From: Jeotgalicoccus sp.
GTDB lineage: Bacteria; Bacillota; Bacilli; Staphylococcales; Salinicoccaceae
Direction of reading: 5' to 3'
Assembly (NCBI GenBank): GCA_003513765.1
Contig: DONT01000001.1
Coordinates: 252,263-316,262, forward strand
Length of the DNA: 64,000 nucleotides
Shown: piece by piece, positions 37,258 through 48,100 of the stretch
How the letters are laid out: each line of letters starts with the position of its first letter
Numbering within the stretch: position 1 is the stretch's first letter
The notes under the pieces: generated by a model
Seen by the model: the letters and a program-made list of their open reading frames with translations, nothing else
Told to the model about the DNA's origin: nothing
Database searches by the model: none
Made by a program: the position numbers and the translations under genes

Positions 37258-37968
37258 TTAAGCCAACCTTTCGAGCTCAAAATCATCTTCATCGATGCGT
37301 GTAATCTGATAGAGATTTTGACTGATATAATCTAAAATAGTAATAAATACCTGGACTACTTTGCTGCGGGGTTCATTGAAAGTCAGCAATTCGGTCATTT
37401 TTAAAGATTTTCTGTCTTTAAATTTCGACGCGATAAAAATCACAGCCTCTTCTTTCGTATACACCTCACGCTGTACGACCACGTATGAGTCTTCGGTAAT
37501 AGATACACGGGATTTTACTTTGTTATATGCCTCTAAGAGATCGTGGAGACTCAGCTCAAGCGTATCCGTGTCATCTTCATCATCTTCGTGATTATGCGGC
37601 GCCTTGACGAATTGAAGTCTGTTTTCCTCTTTCAGCTTATTCAATTCTTCAGCATATAATTTATAATTTTGATATTCTATTAGCTGGGACATCAATTGCT
37701 CGCGCGGATCTTCATAATCTTCATTGGCCATAGGCGGTTCCGGCAGCAGCATGTGACTTTTAATTTTCACAAGCTCGCTCGCCATAACGAGATAATCGCT
37801 TGCAACGTTAAGCTCAAGTTCTTTCATCTGATTAATATATTCCATATACTGTTCTGTGAGCATTTTCATCGGAATATCGTAAATATCAATTTCAAGTTCT
37901 TTAATCAAATGAAGGAGCAGATCGAGCGGTCCTTCAAAAACATCTAATTTCACTTTATAAGCAGTCAT
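37258..37968 (-). CDS. scpA: Condensin kleisin subunit ScpA
   Basis: 236-residue kleisin bridging the SMC heads. N-terminal YKVKLDVFEGPLDLLLHLIKE, an acidic central linker (NHEDDEDDTDTLEL), and the C-terminal winged helix with KMTELLTFNEPRSKVVQVFITIL. First gene of scpA-scpB-rluB; divergent from a DUF309 gene only 21 nt away, so the promoter must overlap that gene. Confidence 0.95.
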   Translation of the reverse strand: MTAYKVKLDVFEGPLDLLLHLIKELEIDIYDIPMKMLTEQYMEYINQMKELELNVASDYLVMASELVKIKSHMLLPEPPMANEDYEDPREQLMSQLIEYQNYKLYAEELNKLKEENRLQFVKAPHNHEDDEDDTDTLELSLHDLLEAYNKVKSRVSITEDSYVVVQREVYTKEEAVIFIASKFKDRKSLKMTELLTFNEPRSKVVQVFITILDYISQNLYQITRIDEDDFELERLA

Positions 37969-37989
37969 TACAAAACCTCAATTTTAGGA

Positions 37990-38535
37990 GTGATACGTAT
38001 CGATAAAGAAATACTTTTACAATTCTTTAACGAATTAATTATAAAGCAAGATTACTTCGAATGCCATGAAATCATGGAAGAAGCGTGGAAAGACAAGGAA
38101 ATATTTACGAAAGAAGACCCGGAAGTGTTTTTTGTACTCATCGTTACCGGTGAATACCACTACCGGAGAGATAATATCATCGGCGCTCGGACTTCGTATA
38201 AACGGGCATTAAAACTGTATGACAAACATCAGTATGACGTGACGGCGTTCGGATTTGGTGCAGAGCTTATCGAAATGCTTCAGAGCCGATTTAACGCACT
38301 GGCAGAGATACCATTTAAACCGCTGAACTACCCGGTTGACAGCTGGGTGTACGAATCGCTGTATGAACTGTATCAGGATGACTATGAATCCTTCAGCGCA
38401 TTTACTTTGGAAATTCTGGAGCGCTTTGAAAAAGACGAGAGTGTCATCCACCGTCACCGCCTCCGCGACCGTGAAGACGTTATCGAAGCGCGGCTCGAGG
38501 CGCTGAACCGCAAACTGGAAGAGCGGCAGAGGTAA
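37990..38535 (+). CDS. DUF309 family protein
   Basis: 181-residue soluble protein. The N-terminal 90 residues carry the DUF309 pattern YFECHEIMEEAWK ... DPEVFFVLIVTGEYHYRRDN, an all-helical fold with a His/Glu cluster of unknown function; the remainder is charged and helical. A DUF309 gene next to scpA is usual in Bacillales (ypuF position). The best in-frame start is GTG at 37990, but AGGAG directly abuts it, so the true start is unclear. Confidence 0.75.
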   Translation: MIRIDKEILLQFFNELIIKQDYFECHEIMEEAWKDKEIFTKEDPEVFFVLIVTGEYHYRRDNIIGARTSYKRALKLYDKHQYDVTAFGFGAELIEMLQSRFNALAEIPFKPLNYPVDSWVYESLYELYQDDYESFSAFTLEILERFEKDESVIHRHRLRDREDVIEARLEALNRKLEERQR

Positions 38536-38618
38536 GTATGGCGTTCTTCGTTGGGGTGCATACGCGTATTCGTCCGGATGCGAGAGATTCATGCGGCCGA
38601 TAAAAGAATATTATGCTG

Positions 38619-38645
38619 GAGAGTCATTTTTTGACTCTCTTTTTT
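38619..38645 (+). terminator. Intrinsic terminator of the DUF309 gene
   Basis: Stem GAGAGTCA/TGACTCTC with a T-rich loop followed by six T, 84 nt after the stop codon. Confidence 0.85.
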
Positions 38646-38680
38646 GATGAAAATTTTTATCCAGAAGTTAAAATTCGGAC

Positions 38681-38837
38681 TCATGTATACGCATTTCCAT
38701 TTACATAGTTATGACGGGCTGTCATGTATACGTATCATGCTGTTCTTATACATGAGCGCATCTCATATCTATGACTATCAGTTTGCATATTCATGAGAGC
38801 TCTTCATGACTACGAATCCACGTTTACGTATACATGA
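38681..38837. repeat. Tandem array B, 41-bp period, 4 units
   Basis: Units of 34 bp begin at 38681, 38722, 38763 and 38804; each starts TCAT and ends ATGA, with 7-bp spacers CGGGCTG, GCGCATC and GAGCTCT. Unit 2 has 9-bp arms (TCATGTATA/TATACATGA); the others are partly paired. Interiors are diverged but share a TACG/CGTA-rich pattern, and unit 1 is close to unit 1 of array C2. The array lies in the 390-bp convergent gap between the DUF309 gene and the deoB operon, with a terminator on each side. Confidence 0.9.
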
Positions 38838-38860
38838 GCGCAGACACTGACTTCAAACCA

Positions 38861-38911
38861 AAAAAAAACGGTTCAGACATCTCACAATATGGATGCCCAA
38901 ACCGTTTTTAT
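38861..38911 (-). terminator. Terminator of the deoB operon
   Basis: Minus-strand stem AAAACGGTT/AACCGTTTT with a second inner pairing (CATC/GATG) and a run of eight T beyond it; located 15 nt past the small ORF. The flanking A- and T-runs would let it work in both directions. Confidence 0.75.
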
Positions 38912-38925
38912 TTATTAACTTCAAC

Positions 38926-39012
38926 TTAAACTAAAAACATCCAATAGAGGAAGCCCCATACTACACTCATCAGGAGTATTCCGAAGAAGATAACATATTT
39001 TGCTTTCTTCAT
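38926..39012 (-). CDS. 28-residue single-pass membrane peptide
   Basis: MKKAKYVIFFGILLMSVVWG then eight more residues: two lysines, one hydrophobic helix, ending in LV. The ATG follows the deoB stop without a gap (TAGATG) and an AAAGGA site within the last deoB codons lies 10 nt upstream, so it would be translated by coupling. A terminator follows 15 nt downstream, giving the small frame its own place in the transcript. I do not recognise a family. Coding status is inferred from start signal, coupling and composition. Confidence 0.6.
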   Translation of the reverse strand: MKKAKYVIFFGILLMSVVWGFLYWMFLV

Positions 39013-40185
39013 CTATTTAATTTCCTTTAAGAAGCTCGTACCGTGCGTGTCGTATTCAACACCGAAGTTTTCAGCGATTGTTGCTGCAATGTTGCTGAAT
39101 GTCGCACACTGGTCAATTTTACCAAACTTGAGGTCTTTGCCCGTTGTAATAAGCAGCGGTACATATTCTCTCGTGTGATCTGTTCCCGTATATGTCGGAT
39201 CGTTACCATGGTCTGCAGTAATGATTAAAAGATCGTCTTCTGTCAGTTTCCCAGTTATCTCAGGTAATCTGTCATCAAATGCTTTTAAGGCGTTGCTGTA
39301 GCCGACTGGATCACGGCGGTGGCCATATTCTGCGTCAAAGTCTACCAGATTCAGGAATGATAAACCGTTAAAGTCGCGGTTCATTACCTCGAGAAGTTTA
39401 TCGACGCCATCATCGTTATTTTTCGTACGGACTGCATCTGTAACTCCGCTGCCTGTGAAGATATCGTTAATTTTACCGATTGCGATAACATCTTTGTCAT
39501 CCTCTTTCAGTGCGTTCAGTACGGTTCTGCCGAATGGCTGAAGTGCATAGTCATGACGGTTTTCCGTACGTTTGAATTCGCCTTTTTTAGAGCCGACAAA
39601 TGGACGTGCAATAACGCGGCCGACTAAAAATTCAGGGTCTTTTGTCATTTCGCGTACTTTTTCACAGATGTCATAAATCTCTTCAAGCGGAATGACTTCT
39701 TCATTCGCTGCAATTTGAAGGACAGGGTCGTTTGATGTGTAAATAATTAAGTCCCCTGTTTCCATCTGATGTTCACCGAATTCCTCGATGATGTCAGTGC
39801 CGCTTGCCGGCTTGTTCCCAACAATACCGCGTCCTGTTGCTTCTGTTATTTTATTCAGCAGCTCGTCAGAAAATCCGTCCGGATATACTTTAAATGCAGT
39901 ATCGATGTTTAAGCCGGCAATTTCCCAGTGGCCTGTCATCGTATCTTTACCTTTAGATACTTCCTGCATCTTAGTGTAAAATCCTGTAGTATTTTCTGTC
40001 TCATCAACACCCGGCAGTTTATCGATATTGCCAAGTCCGAGTTTTGCCAGGTTGGGCAATGTGTTCGGATGCGCTTCGAGCGTATGTTTTAAAGTGTGCG
40101 TGCCGACGTCTCCAAATTCTGCAGCATCCGGTGCTTCACCGATACCGACTGAATCAAGAACGATTAAATGAATTTTTTTGTACAT
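39013..40185 (-). CDS. deoB: Phosphopentomutase
   Basis: Interconverts (deoxy)ribose 1- and 5-phosphate in nucleoside salvage. Alkaline-phosphatase superfamily metal sites: HLIVLDSVGIGEAPDA at the N-terminus, then ITADHGNDPTYTGTDHTREYVP near the C-terminus; KGKDTMTGHWE contains the phospho-acceptor Thr region. 390 residues, usual length. It follows xerD after 11 nt in a fur-xerD-deoB run; punA, which follows drm in B. subtilis, is absent here. Confidence 0.96.
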   Translation of the reverse strand: MYKKIHLIVLDSVGIGEAPDAAEFGDVGTHTLKHTLEAHPNTLPNLAKLGLGNIDKLPGVDETENTTGFYTKMQEVSKGKDTMTGHWEIAGLNIDTAFKVYPDGFSDELLNKITEATGRGIVGNKPASGTDIIEEFGEHQMETGDLIIYTSNDPVLQIAANEEVIPLEEIYDICEKVREMTKDPEFLVGRVIARPFVGSKKGEFKRTENRHDYALQPFGRTVLNALKEDDKDVIAIGKINDIFTGSGVTDAVRTKNNDDGVDKLLEVMNRDFNGLSFLNLVDFDAEYGHRRDPVGYSNALKAFDDRLPEITGKLTEDDLLIITADHGNDPTYTGTDHTREYVPLLITTGKDLKFGKIDQCATFSNIAATIAENFGVEYDTHGTSFLKEIK

Positions 40186-40196
40186 AATAAATTGAC

Positions 40197-41084
40197 CTAC
40201 TTTCTTGGATGGAACTGCTTATACATTTCTCTGATCTTCGTCGCAGAGATTTGTGTGTACACCTGAGTGGTGGATATATCGGAATGACCGAGCATTTCCT
40301 GGACAGCGCGAAGATCAGCACCGTTTTCAATTAAATGCGTCGCAAAAGAGTGTCTGAACGTATGGGGTGTAATGTTTTTACTGATGCCGCTGATCAGCAC
40401 ATACTTTTTAATAGTCTTCCATAACCCCTGACGGGTGAACCCTTTACCTCTGTTCGTAAGGAACAGTATATCAGTATTTTCATGCTTTAATAACGTTAAA
40501 CGCTGATTTTGTATATAATTTTTTAATATATCTGCCACATATTCGGTAGTCGGGACAATTCTTTCCTTGTCACCCTTACCGTATACATGAATAAAACCCA
40601 TGTCCAGATTAAGGTCGCTGAGCTTTAAATTAATCAGTTCACTGACTCTGAGCCCGCTTGCGTACAGGAGTTCCATTATTGCGTTGTCGCGTATGCCCTG
40701 TGCACTAGAATTAGGTGAATGCAGCAATGTTTCCATTTCATCAATAGTCAGCACTACCGGCAGTTCACGTTCTTCTTTAGGCGTGTTCAGTCTGAGCGCA
40801 GGGTTCGTCTCGATAACCTGCTCGAGCTGCAAAAACTGATGAAAGTTTCTGAGCGTCGACTGCATTCTTCTAATCGTTTTATTGCTCTTTCCGCTAAGCG
40901 ATAAAAACTGTAAAAATGTTACGAGGGTCTCTGTCGTAATCTGCTCGACACCCGTAACATTTTCATCGCTTAAATATTGGCTGTATTGTTTTAAGTCCTG
41001 TTTATATGATGATATCGATGCATCACTTAAACCTCTTTCAATCTTTAAATACGTTAAGTATTCATCGATATAACGTTTAAGCAT
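40197..41084 (-). CDS. xerD: Site-specific tyrosine recombinase XerD
   Basis: Chromosome-dimer resolution recombinase acting at dif with XerC. N-terminal SAM-like DNA-binding domain (about 1-95), catalytic domain with Arg in YASGLRVSELINL, HTFRHSFATHL, LGHSDISTTQVY and the nucleophile Tyr in VYTQI. 295 residues from MLKRYIDEYL, chosen for AAGGAGA 6 nt upstream. Adjacent to fur as in Staphylococcus and Bacillus; the neighbourhood excludes a phage integrase. Confidence 0.94.
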   Translation of the reverse strand: MLKRYIDEYLTYLKIERGLSDASISSYKQDLKQYSQYLSDENVTGVEQITTETLVTFLQFLSLSGKSNKTIRRMQSTLRNFHQFLQLEQVIETNPALRLNTPKEERELPVVLTIDEMETLLHSPNSSAQGIRDNAIMELLYASGLRVSELINLKLSDLNLDMGFIHVYGKGDKERIVPTTEYVADILKNYIQNQRLTLLKHENTDILFLTNRGKGFTRQGLWKTIKKYVLISGISKNITPHTFRHSFATHLIENGADLRAVQEMLGHSDISTTQVYTQISATKIREMYKQFHPRK

Positions 41085-41535
41085 CTGTGTCTCCTTCTTT
41101 CCCTTTGCACAATTTGCAAACACCGTGGAAGGTTAGACGATGGTCGATGATGTCGAAATTAAAATCCCGTGTAACAATTTTCTCAACATCTGTCAGTAAA
41201 TCTTCTTCAACTTCTTCAACCGAACCGCAATGTATGCAAATTAAATGATGGTGAAAGTGCTGTGCACCCTCTTTTCTGAGATCATATCTCGAGACGCCGT
41301 CGCCAAAATTCACTTTGTCGAGGACGTTCAGTTCATTTAAGAGTTCCAGTGTACGGTATACTGTTGCCAGTCCGATTTCCGGATATTTATCTTTGACTTT
41401 CATGAAAACATCTTCAGCACTCAAATGAGAACTTTCGTTTTCGAGGAGTACTCTCACAGTGACTTCACGCTGTGGAGTTAATTTATACCGAGCATCGTGC
41501 AAGGCCTCTTTAATTCGCTCAATTCTTTTTTCCAC
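41077..41535 (-). CDS. fur: Ferric uptake regulator Fur
   Basis: 152-residue Fur-family repressor. N-terminal winged helix (LTPQREVTVRVLLEN, LATVYRTLELLNEL), metal-site HHHL cluster, and structural zinc pairs CIHC and CKLC. Start is probably GTG (giving MEKRIERIKE) with GGAAGGTG 5 nt upstream. Position before xerD matches fur rather than perR or zur. A promoter with TATAAT and a partly symmetrical ATAATAGTTAT segment lies upstream, where PerR or Fur control would be expected. Confidence 0.92.
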   Translation of the reverse strand: MEKRIERIKEALHDARYKLTPQREVTVRVLLENESSHLSAEDVFMKVKDKYPEIGLATVYRTLELLNELNVLDKVNFGDGVSRYDLRKEGAQHFHHHLICIHCGSVEEVEEDLLTDVEKIVTRDFNFDIIDHRLTFHGVCKLCKGKEGDTDA

Positions 41536-41616
41536 AACTGCACCTTCCAACTTTCGTAATCTTATTAATAACTATTATACATAAGAAAGCACAGTTTTAA
41601 CAGTTATTTGTAATGA

Positions 41617-42171
41617 TTATAAATAACCTTGTGACAGCAGCACATGGTGTACAGCAACCAGTGTTTTACCATCTCTGAACTCGCCGTTATGCATTTTTCC
41701 TTTTAATTCTTTCAGCGGTACTTTAACAATATCGAGGAATTCATCTTCTTCTAATTGAGAATCACCGAAAGAAACATCTGATGCTTCGTATAAATGAATC
41801 AATTCATTTGAGAATCCGGGCGATACGTAAAATTCATAGAGCTTTTTAATATTGTCCGACATTCCGCCGATTTCTTCTTTTAATTCTTTTTTTACTGTTT
41901 CATCGGGATGTTCATCAACTTCAATTTTTCCTGCCGGCACTTCGAGCAGTACTTCTTCTGTTGAAATTCTGAACTGTTTGACAAAATACATATATTCCCT
42001 GTCAATCGCTATAACAGCGACTGCGCCTTTATGATAGACGACTTCTCTGTATGCTTCTTTGCCGTTCGGCAGTTCTACAGTCAGTTTTTTGACATCGATT
42101 ATTTTACCATCATAAATATCTTCTTTGGAGCGTGTATTTTCTATTAAATGATTATTAGAAATAGTCATCAC
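41617..42171 (-). CDS. nudF: ADP-ribose pyrophosphatase (Nudix)
   Basis: 184-residue Nudix hydrolase that cleaves ADP-ribose. The Nudix box, at about residues 83-105, runs GKIEVDEHPDETVKKELKEEIGG, with Lys replacing the usual Arg of REUXEE; downstream YEFYVSPGFSNELIHLYEA is typical of the NudF subfamily. Located upstream of fur as in B. subtilis (nudF-yqkK-fur). A GTG directly before the ATG is also possible as start. Confidence 0.92.
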   Translation of the reverse strand: MMTISNNHLIENTRSKEDIYDGKIIDVKKLTVELPNGKEAYREVVYHKGAVAVIAIDREYMYFVKQFRISTEEVLLEVPAGKIEVDEHPDETVKKELKEEIGGMSDNIKKLYEFYVSPGFSNELIHLYEASDVSFGDSQLEEDEFLDIVKVPLKELKGKMHNGEFRDGKTLVAVHHVLLSQGYL

Positions 42172-45100
42172 CGCTTTTCAATAGTTATATTAAATATATC
42201 ACATTATATTATAAAAATAAGGATTTGAAAATATTATACAGGTGATATAATAATGTTTGTTAATAGAATGGAGGATCCCGGATGAAAAGTTTTTCTAAAT
42301 GGCTTGCCGCTCTCTTTGTATCGGCAGCTGTGATGTTTATATCGCTCGGCTACTTTGCGTCGAGTCAGATTATGTTTTTTAAATTGAGAGACGTTGAAAT
42401 TATTAAGCGCCGTGAAACGCGGGCAAAACGGATGAATATGGAAGACTACGATAAACTCCCTAAAGACATCGTGAACGTTCCATCAAGATTCGGCTACGAT
42501 ATCAGTGCATCTTTTATTTATCCAAATCAGACCAATAAATGGATTGTTATTTGCCACGGTGTCTCTGAGAACAAACTCAGTTCAACGAAATATGTCAATT
42601 TATTTAAAGACATGGGCTTTAACTGCGTCGTCTACGATGCACGCCGTCACGGTGATACAGGCGGTGTCGATTCAACTTACGGTTTCTATGAGAAGTTTGA
42701 TCTCGAAACAGTTATCGAATACCTGCAGGAAAACTACGGCGATGATATCGAGTTCGGCGTACATGGTGAATCAATGGGTGCAGCAACAACACTGCTGTAT
42801 GCCGGTGAACTTTCAAATAAAGCGAAGTTCTATATATCGGATGCCTCATTTGCGAAGTTCAGAGATCAGCTCGCACATATTTACACATCGTATTCACGTG
42901 TCGCGTCACCCGTAGTATTACTGTTTACTTACGTGTTCTTAAAAGTGCGCAGCAAATTCAGCCTGTATCACGTCTCACCGATTAAAGTAGTCGATAAAAT
43001 CGAGCAGCCTGTACTGTTTATCCATTCACAACGCGATTCATTTATTCCGTATGAATCGTCTAAACAGCTGTACGCTAAGAAAAAAGGACCGAAAGAACAA
43101 TGGTACCCGGAACGCGGCAATCATGTAGAAAGCTACAACCGCAATCCAAAACAGTACCGTCAGACGGTCTCGGATTTTATTGAACGTTACGCGGGATGGG
43201 AAGTTCAAAATAATCGTAAGCAATAACAGCACGGTTATTTAATCCGGCATTGACTTCTTTAATATCTTCATCGGTATAACGGCTGCTGATATGAACGAAC
43301 ATCAGCATTTTATAATAAATATCTTTAAAAGCATCGAGCACCTGGTTAATTTCCGAATGGAAATAATCATGTGCTTTTTCTTTTTCTTCTTTTAAAAATG
43401 TTGCTTCATGTACGATTAAATCCGAGTTGTTTATCAGCTCTAAATACGTTTCATCGCTGTTTAAACGCGTATCACCGTGTACTGTAATTTTACGTCCTTT
43501 AATCGTTTCACCGATAAAGTCTGACGTATTATATACAGTGTCATCGACAGTGAAAGTTTCACTCGACTTAATCTCACCGTAGACCGGGCCTGGTTTCAGT
43601 CCGAGCTCACGGAGTTTATCGGTCTGCAGCTCCCCTATTTTGTCATCTTCTTCAAAAATATAAGCGTATGACTCAATACCATGAGATAATGGAACGACAT
43701 GAACATCAAAATCATTCAGCCGTATATTCATATACGGTGCGACTTCAACAATTTCGAGCGGATAGTTTAGCGTACTTTCCGATATACGGAAGGTTGTCTG
43801 CAGCCATTCTGACAGTCCCTTTGGACCGTAAATTTTTAAAGGTATACCTTCCCCGCCCTGAAACGCTCTCGACGATAAAAATCCGGGCAGTCCAAAAATA
43901 TGATCGCCGTGCAGATGAGTAATAAATATGTTTTTTATTTTAGATGGTTTAATATGAGTATGAAGGATGCGGTGCTGCAGAGCTTCACCAGCATCGATTA
44001 AAATATATTCATTGTATTCCAGTACACAGTCAATAACAAAACTCTGCGTATTTCTATCTTTGGATGGCAGCCCCGCGCCCGAGCCTAAAACAGTAAATTT
44101 CATTTCGACACCTCGTTAATTAATTGTTTTATTATATCATATAATGAGTTGTGTTTTTCAGCCGCGGGTGGAATAATAAATAAGAGTACATTAAGTATAG
44201 GTGATTACATGGAAACGATTCGATTCGTAGAAAGATTTATCGTATATATAGAAGACCACCTCAGAGAAGATATAGATTTCGGTGAGGTTTTAGAAGACAT
44301 GGGCGTGGAGCAAAAATCATTTATGACGATTTTTACCTCTCTCGTCGGAATGACGCCGTCCCAGTACCAGGAAAAAAGACGTATGACCGAAATTGCATAT
44401 GAAATTTACCAGGGGCACAGACGTCTCGTTGATATAATTAAATATTACGGCTACCGCGATGCTGATAGTTTCAAAAAACTCTACATGCGCACATTTGGTA
44501 TTTCGGTGCATGAGACAGAACGCAATATAAAAAAAATCGACTTGCTGGATTATATTTCATTTGAAGTTGTGCCGACTAAAAAACCTAAATACCCGTCGTA
44601 TAGAAGTTTTGTAGAAAGCTTCAGACTGATTGGTATTGCACAGTACTTCGATATTAATTCATATCACTCCGATTACAAGTACAAATTTTTAAAAATTCTT
44701 GAACGCGACGGACTGATTGATGAAATATTAAGATACAACGACGGTTTCGTTAAAGGGATATTCGTGCAGGAGCGCTTTGTCGATGGAGAAATAGAAATAT
44801 TCGTCGGCACAGCTAGCTATCAGCACACACCGTTTGACGAGACATTTACCGAAACGATGAACTATGAAGTATTTGAAACTTCCGGTGAACCAAGTGTTGC
44901 CATCGACAAAGTATACGAATATATATTCAGAAGATGGCACTTCAGAGAAGACGTCAACATGACGTGTGATTTTTCGCTCGAATTAATTAAACACACTTAC
45001 TCTTTTGAAGATCCTACTACTAAAATACAAGTATGGCAGGCTTTGGATGAGTAATAATAATGAACCCGCTAAAAATTCTAGAATTTTTAGCGGGTTTTTG

Positions 45101-48100
45101 TGTTTATGCCGTTCCTTCATGCGGTCGAAAATGCTCAATCAACCTTATGTGAGTTCCTCATGCGGCTGAATACATGTTTTTAGCCTGATGAAAGTTCGTC
45201 ATGCAGCTGATTATTGTTTATTGACCGCATATTAGTTCTTCATACGGTCGAAAATAAGTTTGCAACCCGATGTGAGCAGCTGCTTTCTGTCTCATGTATA
45301 CGTATTTCCGTTTACATAGGCATGACGGGATCTCATATATACGTAAATCCATAATCGCAGTCATGAACCAGTTTCATGTCTATGCATATCCTTTTGCGTA
45401 TATATGATAAGACTTCATGCAAACGAATCAGACTTTCCATATACATGAGCCCCAAAACCCCACAAAAAGACCCCGTATGTGGGACTCACACATACGGGGT
45501 CGTAAAATTACATAGTAATATTATTTACTCTCGTTTTGATAATGTACTTTAACGATCTCAACGATCAGTTCAGTCATTTTATACAATTCTTCAAGCGGCA
45601 TACGTTCGCTTGTTGTGTGAATGTATTCATAACCCACACCTAAAATTGCTGTTGGTACACCCTGGCCGTGGAAGATATTACCGTCGCTTCCGCCGCCGAG
45701 GCTGATAATATCAGATTCTCTGCCAATATTTTCAATTGCCTCAACTGCTGTTGTAATGACAGCGTCTTCTTTAGATGCATGCAGTGACGGATACATGATG
45801 TCGACCTGCACGTCAGCGCTCCCGCCTAATTCTGCTGCCGTTTCTTCAAATGCTGTTTTAATTTTATCTGACTCAGCATGAAGCTTTTCATCTGATAAAC
45901 TGCGCACCTCTGCTAAGATCTCCACGTTGTCTGCAACGATATTCGTCGCCTGTCCGCCTTTAATTGTACCGATATTTGATGTTGTTTCGTCATCGATGCG
46001 GCCAAGGTTCATCTTGCTGATTGCTTTCGCAGCTAAGTTAATTGCACTGATTCCCTTTTCAGGTTCAATCCCAGCGTGTGCTTTCTTACCGAAGATTGTT
46101 GCTTTAATTTTAGTCTGTGACGGTGCACGGTTAACGATTGTTCCCACCTGGCCTGTGCCGTCGACTGCATAACCGAATTTACTTTTAATGTTTTTAATAT
46201 CAAGCGCTTTTGCTCCGATTAAGCCGGTTTCTTCCCCGACAGTAATGATAACTTCAACGTCGCCGTGAGGAATGTTTTCTTCCTGCAGCACGCGTACCGC
46301 TTCGATAACTGCAGAAATTCCCGCTTTATCGTCAGCACCTAAAATTGTTGTGCCGTCAGAATATACGTAGCCGTCTTCGATATGGGCTTTAACGCCGATA
46401 CCTGGAGTAACTGTATCCATATGTACCATGAATGCAACAGGTGAGATGTTTTCCTCGCCTTTCAGCGTGAAGATTAAGTTCCCGGCGCCGTATCCTGTTA
46501 CTTCCTGTGTATCATCTTCAAAACCGGCAAGTTCCAATTCATTCATCAGATTTAATAAATAATCTGCAACCTGACGTTCCTGTCCTGATACTGAATCGAT
46601 TTGTACAATTTCCAAAAATTGTTCTGTCAGACGTTCTTTATTCATAAAATATGCCTCCAGCAGTTGATATATTGATTTATCTTCATGTATAGTTATTATA
46701 ACAATAAATTCTTAAGGATGATGGGCGAATGCATAATAAAAAAGTACAAAGAATTATTATTTGGTTTATGGTAATTCTTATAGTAGTTTCCGGTCTTTTA
46801 ATGGGTGTCAGCTACTTAACTTCATTTTAATATTATTATAAAAACACCCTCTTTCGGCAGCTGCCATTGGAGGGTGTTTTGTTGTATTAAGCTTCTTTTC
46901 CGTGTTCTTCAAACCATGATTGAAGTCCTGTAATAACGCTCATAATTTCATGGCCTTCAATTTCGTGGCGCTCAATCATATCGACAATTTTACCGTCTTT
47001 AAAAAACGCAAATGATGGAGATGATGGTAAATAGTCAGGTGCTTTGTCGCGCATCTGTTCAGTTGCTTCTTTATCCTGACCGGCAAATACAGTAAGTACC
47101 TGATCCGGAAGTTTGTCGTAGTTTAAGGCATGAATTGCTGCTGGGCGTGCAATACCGCCGGCACAGCCGCACACAGAGTTTACCATGACAAGTGCTGTAC
47201 CCTCTTTGTTTAAGTGTGCATCAACGTCTTCAGGTGAACGCAGTTCTGTGTAGCCCGATTCAGTTAATTCATTACGAGCATTCTGAACCAGATCCTGCAT
47301 GTATAAATTAAAATCCATTTCCATTTTAAAAATCTCCTTTATACGACTTCTTAAAAGTCATGTCAGTACTATTTATTTTAGCGAGCGCATGACTGTTTGT
47401 AAAGTTAATAAACTGAATCCGCAGCCGGATCGAGATTCTCAATTTTTTCTTTCACAGCTTTCAGGAACTCACCTGCAACTAATCCGTCGAGTACGCGGTG
47501 GTCGATAGACAGACACAGATTAACCATATGGCGTGCTGCGAGCATATCTCCGATAAAGACCGGCTTCTTGACGATTGATTCCACCTGCAGAATAGCCACC
47601 TGAGGCTGGTTAATAATACCCATCGACTGAACTGACCCGAATGCACCTGTGTTATTCACAGTGAACGTACCGCCGGCCATGTCGTCGCCTGTCAGTTTAT
47701 TCGAGCGCGCTTTATTTGCAAGCGTGCTGATTGATTTGGCAATACCAGTTAATGAACGTTCATCAGCGTTTTTAATTACCGGCACAAACAGCTTATCTTC
47801 ATTTGCCACAGCGATTGATAAGTTGATATCATCATGTACAGTAATTGTGTCGCCATCCCATGAACTGTTTAGAATCGGATAATCTTTCAGCACTTCAGAC
47901 ACTGCTTTAACGAAGAAACTGAAGAACGTTAAGTTATAGCCTTCTTTTTCTTTAAATGCTGCTTTATGTTTATTTCGCAGATTGACCATATTTGTCGCAT
48001 CGACTTCCATCATCAGCCATGCATGAGGAATTTCAGTTTTTGACTGAACCATGCGTTTGGCAATTTCTTTCCTTACACCCGAAACTTTAATCGACTCGCC